Shown here piece by piece: positions 1 through 5,085 of a stretch of 5,085 nucleotides of DNA. The position numbers and the translations under genes are program-made. Within the stretch, counting starts at the first letter, position 1. Every line of letters starts with the position of its first letter. Origin of the DNA: Chloroflexota bacterium (GTDB lineage Bacteria; Chloroflexota; Dehalococcoidia; SAR202; UBA11138). The stretch lies in the NCBI GenBank assembly GCA_022561955.1, contig JADFQF010000158.1, positions 1-5,085 on the forward strand. The letters run 5' to 3'. Under the pieces are notes generated by a model, which was not told the DNA's origin, made no database searches, and saw only the letters and a program-made list of their open reading frames with translations.

Positions 1-757
1 CCGCCACACCGAAGGCCACTGAGACCAATCTCGCCGTTGTGATGGATACCCCGGCCAGCTCTATGACCAGCGCTATGGGCAGCAGAAACAGGCTTGGCAG
101 GTTGGTGGATGGCACGAATACGAGGGTGTTGCCGGGGTCGGACAGTATGTGCCGCGCCTGGTTAATGTTGTCCGCCTCATCGAACCAGAGCCCGGCGGGC
201 AGCTCCTGAAGATTCACCAGGCGCACTATCAAGGCGAGGATGACGACGGCTGCCAGTCCGATCCACGGCATCGCGTCGTGCATGCCCACGCTCACCCGCG
301 CGCGACTGCACCACGCCCTCAGCAGCGCCGTCCATCTGCCGTCGAGCCCCGCTACCGAGACGGCGAGGACGATGATGGAGAGGCCGTAGAGGTACCATGC
401 CAGGGTGTTGGGCGGTCCCTTGGGAAAGAGAAAGAGGCTAAAGCCCAGGAACACGCCGCCCAGGGCCATCCCGCCAAGACTCCAGCGCCGCTCGATCTTT
501 CTGAAGCGAGAATGCGAGCCGCCGGGAGTTTCTCCGTACTTCGTTTCGAAGTTTGCTTCCCTGACTGAGGCCGGCGTACCAAGGAACGACAGCGGGCGAT
601 TCGCGACGGAGAGGGCGATGGCCACGGCCGCCACGACGAAGGGCGTGACCGACCATTGAATTTGCCCGGTGCTTAGTAGCGCCTGTCCCAGCACGCCCAA
701 TATGAGCGCGGCAACGACGAGCATGAAGCGCAGAGCGTTCGGACTGTTCATCTGCAT
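1..757 (-). CDS. GT-C fold (family 39 / ArnT-like) membrane glycosyltransferase, N-terminal part only
   Basis: An open frame of 252 codons starts at 757 and runs off the left edge without a stop, so only the N-terminal part is present. Hydrophobic stretches fit membrane segments at about residues 10-28, 37-52, 94-112, 119-138, 162-182 and 220-240. After the fifth comes LPPGLWFDEADN (residues 186-197). An acidic Asp-Glu pair in the first periplasmic loop is the hallmark of PMT/ArnT-type GT-C enzymes, which move a sugar from a polyprenyl-phosphate carrier to lipid or protein on the outer face of the membrane. Here the pair is D193-E194, unusually late, implying an extra four-helix N-terminal region. 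The ATG at 757 overlaps the upstream acetyltransferase stop (TAATG); an in-frame ATG at 751 is the alternative start. There is no Shine-Dalgarno sequence close to either, which fits coupled re-initiation. The membrane nature is clear. The glycosyltransferase call rests on the loop motif, and the substrate is unknown. Confidence 0.72.
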   Translation of the reverse strand, partial: MQMNSPNALRFMLVVAALILGVLGQALLSTGQIQWSVTPFVVAAVAIALSVANRPLSFLGTPASVREANFETKYGETPGGSHSRFRKIERRWSLGGMALGGVFLGFSLFLFPKGPPNTLAWYLYGLSIIVLAVSVAGLDGRWTALLRAWCSRARVSVGMHDAMPWIGLAAVVILALIVRLVNLQELPAGLWFDEADNINQARHILSDPGNTLVFVPSTNLPSLFLLPIALVIELAGVSITTARLVSVAFGVA

Positions 758-1347
758 TAGTTTGCGCCGGCGAAGTCCTCGCGGCTAATAGCCATCAGCC
801 GGCAGTCCCAATACTCTCCTTCGTGAAGCTCTCTGCCGGGGAGAAGCTTTTTCATCTTGAACCCGCATTTTTCGTAGCATCGGATCGCCCGGCTGTTTGA
901 AACACGAGGGTCTATAACGATCCGAAGGGCGCCCATATCGTCGGAAAGGTAACCAACCAGCGCCGAGAGCGCCGCGGTGCCTATGCCCTTGTCCCACAGC
1001 TCGGGAAGGCCTATGAACAGGTCTACTCCATATATGCCCTTGGTGGCTTCGATTCCCAGCTTCCCGGCCGAGGAGCCTTCCACGGAGTAGTACTGCATGT
1101 AACCTACAGGCGTGCCCCGGTAGACAAGCATACAGGGCGCCGGGTCTCCCTGACCACGCGCACGGGGGCCATATTTTAGCCGGACTTTCGCCAGGTCGTG
1201 GGGGTTGTCGCGTCCCTCGTAGAATTCCAGCACACGCTCGTCTGAAAGCCAGCGCGACATGAGAAGGTAGTCATCATCATCGTCCCGCATATGTCGGATT
1301 GCGATGTCGTCGGACGCGACGAACGGCTTCATCGAGGGCTCTCGCAT
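757..1347 (-). CDS. GNAT-family N-acetyltransferase, AAC(6')-like
   Basis: A 196-residue, single-domain acetyl-CoA-dependent N-acetyltransferase, presumably cytoplasmic. The GNAT core is visible: beta strand and substrate side at VGYMQYYSVE (81-90), GVDLFIG (107-113), the acetyl-CoA pyrophosphate loop LWDKGIGT (117-124), IDPRVSN (145-151), then RAIRCYEKCGF (153-163). This pattern closely resembles aminoglycoside 6'-N-acetyltransferases such as AAC(6')-Ib, which have GIDQ, GKGLGT, TDPSPSN and RAIRCYEKAGF at the same places. D109 and D146 match conserved acidic positions of that group. The same fold also occurs in siderophore-type and uncharacterised acetyltransferases, so drug resistance cannot be assumed. 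The start is uncertain: the ATG at 1347 has no Shine-Dalgarno sequence, while the ATG at 1332 (codon 6, MKPF) has a partial GAGAG six bases upstream. The stop TAA overlaps the next gene's ATG by one base. The gene lies 75 bases after the CoA-transferase, probably in the same transcript. The Asp run at 22-26 is just an acidic loop before the first helix. Confidence 0.9.
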   Translation of the reverse strand: MREPSMKPFVASDDIAIRHMRDDDDDYLLMSRWLSDERVLEFYEGRDNPHDLAKVRLKYGPRARGQGDPAPCMLVYRGTPVGYMQYYSVEGSSAGKLGIEATKGIYGVDLFIGLPELWDKGIGTAALSALVGYLSDDMGALRIVIDPRVSNSRAIRCYEKCGFKMKKLLPGRELHEGEYWDCRLMAISREDFAGAN

Positions 1348-1422
1348 GCAAAAGGCCGCAGAGGCTGAAGGCCAGGGCCGGTTGCGCCTATTTCGGAGCT
1401 CGGGAGCATCATTCCGTCCCGG

Positions 1423-3771
1423 TTATGAAGTATTCTCGGAGGGGTCTTCGGTGAAAATTACGCCCTTGTCGTAAAGCACCTGCAGCTCATCGGCAGAGTA
1501 TCCGACCTCCCCAAGGGCGTCCCTGTTGTGCTCGCCGAGCAGTGGAGTTCGCATGCCGGCCATCTTCTCGGTGTTCCCGAACCGCAGGCCGTTGCTGGAA
1601 TACTTCATCTTCCCCAGCACAGGGTGAGCATAAAAAGAGACCATATCCTCGGCCGCTGGGTGCTCATCGTCAAAATAGCCTACGTTATATTGGTCTATCG
1701 ACTCGGAAGCGGGAACTCCGGCAGACCTCAACACAGGCAGCCACTCCGCGGCGGTGCGCTCGGCGAAAATATCCGAGAGCGCATCGGCGAGAGCGCCGTC
1801 ATTTTCGGCGCGCAGCTCGGCGGATACAAAACGGCCGTCGCTCAACACGCCTCCGTCGTCAACGGCCTTGCACAGGGCCTCCCAGGACGACTGACCCTCG
1901 GCCACGACGTACAGCCAGCCCTCTTTCGTCTCGTACAGGCGACTGAGGGCGTGAAGGCCGTGCTGACCCTTGTCGGCGAGGCGTCGCGGCCTCTTCCCCT
2001 CGTACCTGAGAAAGCCGTCCTCGCTAAGCATAGCCCCCGCGTTCAGCAGGTTGCAGTCCACCATCTGCGACTTGCCGGTGCGCTCGCGGACGTACAGCGC
2101 AAGAATCGCACCCAGCGCGGTCAGGGCGCCGGAGGTAAAGTCCGTTGGCGCAAGCTGCGCGAGAAATACCGGCGGGTTGTCTTCGCCGCCCTGCGCACGC
2201 TGCAACCCCATCCACGCCTGTGCGAGCGGATCGACTCCGGGCCTGTGCGAGTAGGGCCCCGTCCATCCAAAGGCCGTCGTATGAGCGTGGATCATGCCGG
2301 GGTTCAGCTTGTCCATGACCTCGCTGCTCAGGCCCATGCGGTCGGTGGCGCCGGGGCGCATATTGGCGAGCATGATGTCGGAGCTCGCCGCCAAACGCCG
2401 GGCGGCCTCCATGCCCTCGGGGGTCTTCGTATTGACGGATACCGAGCGCTTGTTGGAGTTGAGATACAGGAAGTAGGTCATGCCGGCGGGCCGCGAAATA
2501 TCGCCGTCCAGCGATTCCAGCTTGATGACGTCGGCGCCCAGGTCGGCCAGGCACTTGCCCGCCGCCGGGCCCGCGATGACGTTGGTCATCTCCAGAACGC
2601 GAACTCCGGCCAACGGTAGGGTCGAGGACTCGCTCCCAGGCTCGTCTGCAATCTTGGGCGTTGCATTTTGGAGCTCTGCCAGCACTGTGTTCGTGTCCTC
2701 GCGGTGCAGATGCCGAGGCCCCCTGATCTCGCCGGGCGTCTCGGACATCTTGATCGGTACGCCCATCTGCACCACCCGACCCTCCTTGGGGTCCTGCATC
2801 TCGACGACCATATCGTTGGCGATGACCTGCGGATTGTCCATCGACTCCTCGTTGGTGCCGGCGCGAGCGTAGGGCACGTCTGCGGACTCGAATATCTCCT
2901 CCCAGTCCGCGACCGGCTTCGTCTTGATCACGCCGGCGACGATATCGAAGAGCTCCTGCCTTGCCTCCTCATCGACCGGGCGACGGCCGTCTCCGTACCT
3001 GGGGTCGGTCAGGACTTCCGCAATGCCCATTACGGCGGCGGCAAGATCGACAAAGCCGCCGTGTATGCAGCCGATCTGAATCCACTCGCCGTCGGCGCAC
3101 TCGAAGTTGCTGTAGAATGGACCGCCGCCGGCGGGCGTTAGCTGGAAAGACCTGGGGGTCAGGTGCTCCCCGACGACCTTCGGCGCGTAGAGCAGCGCTC
3201 CGGCATAGAGCGAGGTCTCGACGCTTCTGCCTCGTCCCGTCCTCTCTCGGTCGTAAAGTGCAGCCACTATTCCCTGGACCGCAAGCGTTGCCGCGCCCGT
3301 GCTTGGGATGGGGTGTATGACGTGGACCGGCCCTTCCCGAAAGCCCGGCTGGCTGGAAAGTATGCCCGTGCGCGCCATCACGAGGTCGTCGTTCGGAGGC
3401 TCGTCTCTCAACGGACCACGTTTCCCATAGGCCGTGATGGAGCAGTGTATGAGCCGGGGGTTGATGCCCCGAAGAGTTTCGTAGTCGACCGCGTTCTGAT
3501 ATCTGTCCGATGGCGTAAAGCTCTCGAGGAGCACGTCGGCGACGCTCACGAGCTTATGGAACGTCTCCCGGTCCTTCTCGATATCCAACGAGACGCTCTC
3601 CTTGCCGCGGTCCCAGATGATGTACCCGGGCCCGCTGCGAGAACTATCGCCGTCGGGCAGCTCCAGACGAATCACCCTGGCGCCGTTGTCGCAAAGCAGC
3701 ATCCCGGCGAGGGCGCCCGCCTTACCCTGGGTCACATCGACGACGGTTATGCCGTCCAGCGCGGTGGTCAT
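1423..3771 (-). CDS. Tandem-fused CaiB/BaiF family (class III) CoA-transferase
   Basis: At 782 residues it is twice the usual ~400, because two CaiB/BaiF domains are joined head to tail. Domain 1 (about 1-360) begins LDGITVVDVTQGKAGALAG and has the segment RERTGRGRSVETSL (175-188). Domain 2 (about 385-782) begins LAGVRVLEMTNVIAGPAAG, has RERTGKSQMVD (562-572) and ends with the family tail PLLGEHNRDALGEVGYS (743-759). Residues 361-384 form the linker. Class III enzymes transfer CoA between carboxylates, or racemise acyl-CoAs, using an Asp that forms a mixed anhydride. In domain 2 this Asp is D544 (APTDFTSG). At the same place domain 1 has HPIPSTGA (153-160) with no Asp, so probably only one half is catalytic. 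The ATG at 3771 starts directly before the conserved first strand but has no Shine-Dalgarno sequence; a small ORF ends seven bases upstream, so coupling is possible. The substrate cannot be read from sequence. A racemase-like role is an alternative. Confidence 0.93.
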   Translation of the reverse strand: MTTALDGITVVDVTQGKAGALAGMLLCDNGARVIRLELPDGDSSRSGPGYIIWDRGKESVSLDIEKDRETFHKLVSVADVLLESFTPSDRYQNAVDYETLRGINPRLIHCSITAYGKRGPLRDEPPNDDLVMARTGILSSQPGFREGPVHVIHPIPSTGAATLAVQGIVAALYDRERTGRGRSVETSLYAGALLYAPKVVGEHLTPRSFQLTPAGGGPFYSNFECADGEWIQIGCIHGGFVDLAAAVMGIAEVLTDPRYGDGRRPVDEEARQELFDIVAGVIKTKPVADWEEIFESADVPYARAGTNEESMDNPQVIANDMVVEMQDPKEGRVVQMGVPIKMSETPGEIRGPRHLHREDTNTVLAELQNATPKIADEPGSESSTLPLAGVRVLEMTNVIAGPAAGKCLADLGADVIKLESLDGDISRPAGMTYFLYLNSNKRSVSVNTKTPEGMEAARRLAASSDIMLANMRPGATDRMGLSSEVMDKLNPGMIHAHTTAFGWTGPYSHRPGVDPLAQAWMGLQRAQGGEDNPPVFLAQLAPTDFTSGALTALGAILALYVRERTGKSQMVDCNLLNAGAMLSEDGFLRYEGKRPRRLADKGQHGLHALSRLYETKEGWLYVVAEGQSSWEALCKAVDDGGVLSDGRFVSAELRAENDGALADALSDIFAERTAAEWLPVLRSAGVPASESIDQYNVGYFDDEHPAAEDMVSFYAHPVLGKMKYSSNGLRFGNTEKMAGMRTPLLGEHNRDALGEVGYSADELQVLYDKGVIFTEDPSENTS

Positions 3772-3778
3772 ATCTGTT

Positions 3779-3946
3779 TCATGATTTTTTGGCCGATTTC
3801 ATATTCTGGTCATGCCCACCCGCCGGTATCACAGGCAAGACGATGTGCGAGGGCCCAGCGCCATCGTGAGACACAGCGTCATCGACGGCGAGGCGCAGGC
3901 CGAACCGCAGTTGGGGTATCTCGATTTCATATGTCTGCTGGGTCAT
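3779..3946 (-). CDS. Possible small protein (55 aa) upstream of the CoA-transferase
   Basis: A 55-codon frame starting MTQQTYEIEIPQL and ending MKSAKKS with TGA seven bases before the CoA-transferase ATG. I do not recognise it. It has a mildly hydrophobic stretch (HIVLPVIPAGG) and a basic tail, with no signal peptide or metal motif. The frame stays open upstream to an ATG at 3994, but that start would lie before the likely transcription start, so 3946 is preferred. There is no Shine-Dalgarno sequence. In its favour: it fills most of an otherwise empty leader, lies downstream of a promoter-like site on the same strand, and stands close enough to the next gene for coupling. Against it: an overlapping plus-strand frame is equally open, and GC-rich DNA gives such frames by chance. 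Confidence 0.25.
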   Translation of the reverse strand: MTQQTYEIEIPQLRFGLRLAVDDAVSHDGAGPSHIVLPVIPAGGHDQNMKSAKKS

Positions 3947-3979
3947 ACAGTGATTGTCAGATATTCGAGTAGCCGCTGG

Positions 3980-3988
3980 ATTGTAGCA
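3980..3988 (-). promoter_or_regulatory. Extended -10 promoter-like site for the CoA-transferase transcript
   Basis: Read on the minus strand this is TGCTACAAT: a TACAAT hexamer (5 of 6 matches to TATAAT) preceded by the TGN of an extended -10 element. The -35 position at 17-base spacing (4003-4008) is a poor match, which an extended -10 site can tolerate. Transcription would start near 3973, giving a leader of about 200 bases that covers the small ORF before the CoA-transferase. Inferred from consensus only. Confidence 0.4.
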
Positions 3989-3993
3989 CGGCA

Positions 3994-4009
3994 AAGCCTG
4001 GAGAGGCTT
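3994..4009. repeat. Perfect 6-4-6 inverted repeat (AAGCCT / AGGCTT)
   Basis: AAGCCT, a four-base spacer, then AGGCTT form a perfect palindrome. It lies about 72 bases past the nitroreductase stop and directly upstream of the extended -10 site, covering its -35 region. Two readings are possible. One is a weak intrinsic terminator for the nitroreductase, since the minus strand continues with a short TT after the stem; a six-base stem and so few T residues make that weak. The other is an operator for a regulator of the CoA-transferase promoter. The sequence alone does not choose between them. Confidence 0.35.
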
Positions 4010-4080
4010 CAGGTCGAAATCCGAGAAAGGCGGAGACCTGGTTTACCGGCCCGTGGATGATGGCCAGGCCGACGGCGCCA

Positions 4081-4602
4081 TTAGACATAGCTAGTGCCGA
4101 AGCGCTCGCTGTGAGCGATCTCGGACAGCGCCTTGCGGCTTCGCACGCCCCTGGTGCCGGTAACGTTGTCGAGGCGATATCCGAAGGGGAGCAGAGTGAT
4201 TAGCACCAGGTTGTCCGGGATGCCGAGAAGCTGCTTGACCTGCTGGTTCTGCTCGGCGACACGCAGGCCCACGAAGCACGTGCCGAGGCCCTCTTCCCAG
4301 GCCACGAGCTCCATCTGCTGGAGCGCGCGACCGGCGTCCAGGTCCGGGCGGTCGGCGTTGTCCATTACGATGGCTATGGCCATTGGTGCGTCGGCCACGA
4401 ATCCGCCGCTGGAAGCAATCCTTCCCAGCTTCTGAAGAGTCTCGCGGTCGCGAATCACGATGAAGTGCCACGGCTGCAAATTCTGGGAGCTCGGCGCCAG
4501 GCGTCCTGCCTCCAGGAGCTTGCGGACGACCTCGTCGGGCACGGGGTCGGGCTTGAACTGTCGGACCGTTAGTCGTGTTCGTATCGCTTCGTGAACGTCC
4601 AT
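4081..4602 (-). CDS. Nitroreductase-family FMN-dependent oxidoreductase
   Basis: A 173-residue, single-domain protein of the nitroreductase superfamily. These are usually FMN-binding homodimers that use NAD(P)H to reduce nitro groups, quinones or enones, though some members are dehalogenases or dehydrogenases. The N-terminal RTRLTVRQF (8-16) supplies the arginines that contact the FMN phosphate. EAGRLAPSSQNLQPWHFIVI (31-50) is the family signature. ADAPMAIAIVMD (70-81) is the central strand, and ALQQMELVAWEEGLGTCFVG (93-112) is the dimer helix plus the glycine loop over the flavin. LLGIPDNLVLITLLPFGYR (125-143) is the usual C-terminal motif. The frame stays open upstream to 4767, but the ATG at 4602 is chosen because AAAGGAGG stands seven bases before it and because the family N-terminus begins there. 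The extension is basic, low in conserved features and spans the promoter. It is shorter than the ~200-220 residues of NfsB-type enzymes, as in many minimal members. The substrate is unknown. Confidence 0.93.
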   Translation of the reverse strand: MDVHEAIRTRLTVRQFKPDPVPDEVVRKLLEAGRLAPSSQNLQPWHFIVIRDRETLQKLGRIASSGGFVADAPMAIAIVMDNADRPDLDAGRALQQMELVAWEEGLGTCFVGLRVAEQNQQVKQLLGIPDNLVLITLLPFGYRLDNVTGTRGVRSRKALSEIAHSERFGTSYV

Positions 4603-4609
4603 GTTCGGA

Positions 4610-4617
4610 CCTCCTTT
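4610..4617 (-). promoter_or_regulatory. Strong Shine-Dalgarno sequence of the nitroreductase
   Basis: The minus strand reads AAAGGAGG, a near-perfect match to the 16S rRNA anti-Shine-Dalgarno sequence, seven bases before the ATG at 4602. It fixes the start of the nitroreductase and excludes the longer frame from 4767. The other genes in the window have no comparable site, so this gene is probably translated much more efficiently. Confidence 0.88.
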
Positions 4618-4626
4618 ACAGGCGCT

Positions 4627-4655
4627 AGTATCTCGCCTGGCGGACTCCATGGCAA
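4627..4655 (-). promoter_or_regulatory. Sigma70-type promoter of the nitroreductase
   Basis: On the minus strand TTGCCA (4650-4655; 5 of 6 matches to TTGACA) is followed after 17 bases by GATACT (4627-4632; 4 of 6 to TATAAT). Transcription would start near 4620, giving a leader of about 18 bases that just contains the Shine-Dalgarno sequence. Spacing and position suit a vegetative promoter. No clear operator palindrome overlaps it. Confidence 0.5.
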
Positions 4656-4982
4656 GTGAGGAACCCCGGCGCCGTGCAGCATTAGCGTTGATGCCCGATG
4701 CGACGTGTAGTTGACGCGCCGAATTTTTGCTTGCTAAACTCTCGGACATAGCCGGATTACGGTGCATGGCAGCGCCGAACAGTCGAGGAAACAGATATGG
4801 AGTACACGATACGGGCTCCCCGTGTTGCTCGCCGCCTGGTCGCCAACGGCCTTCCAGTTCGAGTCTCCTATAGCGGGCCTGATTGAACAGAACGCAGAAC
4901 CTATAGCTTCAGTCTTGCCTCGGCGTCATAGGGCGTCCGCAGGTCACCGCGAGGCTGACATCAGTTGCTGAAGCTGGCATGA

Positions 4983-5000
4983 GTGCAAATTGAGATGCAC
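4983..5000. repeat. Inverted repeat GTGCA-8-TGCAC in an AT-rich patch
   Basis: GTGCA and TGCAC flank eight bases. The patch also contains an imperfect direct repeat, CAAATTGAG followed by CAAATATTGAG (4986-5010). It is clearly more AT-rich than the rest of the window. It could be an operator or promoter-proximal site for a gene to the right, but a five-base stem can occur by chance. Confidence 0.25.
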
Positions 5001-5056
5001 AAATATTGAGAGTCTATGCCATCCTGGAGGCCGGAGTCAGATCTCTGTGCGACTCG

Positions 5057-5076
5057 GGCTATACTTTTCCATAGCC
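5057..5076. repeat. Inverted repeat GGCTAT-8-ATAGCC
   Basis: A perfect six-base inverted repeat around eight pyrimidine-rich bases. The left arm runs into TATACT, which matches five of six bases of a plus-strand -10 hexamer, though no good -35 stands upstream. It may be an operator over a promoter leading out of the window on the right, or a small hairpin. It is weakly supported because the sequence ends nine bases later. Confidence 0.25.
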
Positions 5077-5085
5077 GCGCGGTTC

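Larger units (their letters stand above)
3772..4080. other. Intergenic stretch between nitroreductase and CoA-transferase
   Basis: About 309 bases between the nitroreductase stop and the CoA-transferase start. It holds the possible 55-residue ORF, the extended -10 site and the AAGCCT palindrome described separately. The remaining part next to the nitroreductase (4010-4080) is GC-rich and shows no convincing gene, RNA or strong terminator. The gap suggests the nitroreductase and the CoA-transferase are separate transcription units. Confidence 0.6.
4656..5085. other. Non-coding stretch upstream of the nitroreductase to the window edge
   Basis: About 430 bases without a supported gene. Open frames here, including a 69-codon plus-strand frame at 4762-4971, lack a Shine-Dalgarno sequence and recognisable protein features. 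The stretch contains a weak plus-strand promoter-like pair (TTGACG at 4711-4716, TAAACT at 4735-4740, 18-base spacing), an isolated T-loop-like string near 4848, and two short inverted repeats near the right edge. It is probably an intergenic region between the nitroreductase and a gene beyond the window. Confidence 0.5.

Noticed and set aside
1401..1421. CGGGA-11-TCCCG inverted repeat just after the CoA-transferase stop, considered as a terminator.
   Set aside because: The stem is five bases with a long loop and no T-run follows on the minus strand, so read-through into the acetyltransferase is more likely.
1528..2619. A 363-codon plus-strand open frame.
   Set aside because: It lies wholly antisense to the CoA-transferase, whose conserved motifs continue through the region, and it has no recognisable protein features. 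It is a by-product of high GC.
4603..4767. A 55-residue N-terminal extension of the nitroreductase from an ATG at 4767.
   Set aside because: The strong AAAGGAGG site and the family N-terminus both place the start at 4602, and the extension spans the likely promoter.
4803..4825. Nested inverted repeats (ACACG/CGTGT and ACGGG/CCCGT) considered as a terminator or structured RNA.
   Set aside because: The two stems exclude each other, each has only five pairs, and there is no T-run and no flanking gene that would need a terminator there.
4848..4858. GTTCGAGTC, a perfect tRNA T-loop consensus on the plus strand, followed by a 3'-end-like string.
   Set aside because: The flanking bases do not form a T-stem beyond two pairs, no matching acceptor 5' strand or anticodon arm is present upstream, and there is no CCA. 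Probably chance, at most a tRNA remnant.
4762..4971. A 69-codon plus-strand frame upstream of the nitroreductase.
   Set aside because: There is no Shine-Dalgarno sequence, no recognisable motif, and only a weak promoter-like pair upstream.

Overview
The window is GC-rich bacterial DNA whose supported genes all lie on the minus strand, so they read from right to left. Transcription order is: an FMN nitroreductase-family protein (4081-4602), possibly a 55-residue small ORF (3779-3946), a 782-residue tandem-fused CaiB/BaiF (class III) CoA-transferase (1423-3771), a GNAT N-acetyltransferase of the AAC(6')-like type (757-1347), and the first 252 residues of a polytopic GT-C/ArnT-like glycosyltransferase running off the left edge (1-757). 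I see no rRNA, convincing tRNA, CRISPR array, insertion sequence or phage gene.

Organism: there is no taxonomic marker gene. A long tandem CoA-transferase, a small nitroreductase, and a membrane glycosyltransferase with an 'LPPGLWFDEA' loop in a high-GC background would suit an uncultured Chloroflexota lineage (Dehalococcoidia/SAR202-like), where CaiB paralogues and such GT-C proteins are common. This is inference from gene style, not proof.

Layout: the right-hand ~480 bases (4603-5085) hold the upstream region of the nitroreductase, with a good sigma70-type promoter and a near-perfect Shine-Dalgarno sequence, then non-coding sequence with small inverted repeats near the edge. The 3772-4080 gap holds an AAGCCT/AGGCTT palindrome, an extended -10 promoter-like site pointing at the CoA-transferase, and the doubtful small ORF. 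The CoA-transferase is followed after 75 bases by the acetyltransferase. The acetyltransferase stop overlaps the glycosyltransferase start (TAATG), so those two are probably translationally coupled.

How they work together: the CoA-transferase probably moves CoA between acids in carboxylate catabolism. The nitroreductase is a small flavin oxidoreductase with its own expression signals. The acetyltransferase-glycosyltransferase pair could act in cell-surface or glycolipid modification, but this rests only on adjacency. No defence, mobile or clearly new multi-gene system is visible. The most notable points are the asymmetric catalytic residues in the fused CoA-transferase, the N-terminal membrane extension of the glycosyltransferase, and the coupled acetyltransferase-glycosyltransferase pair.
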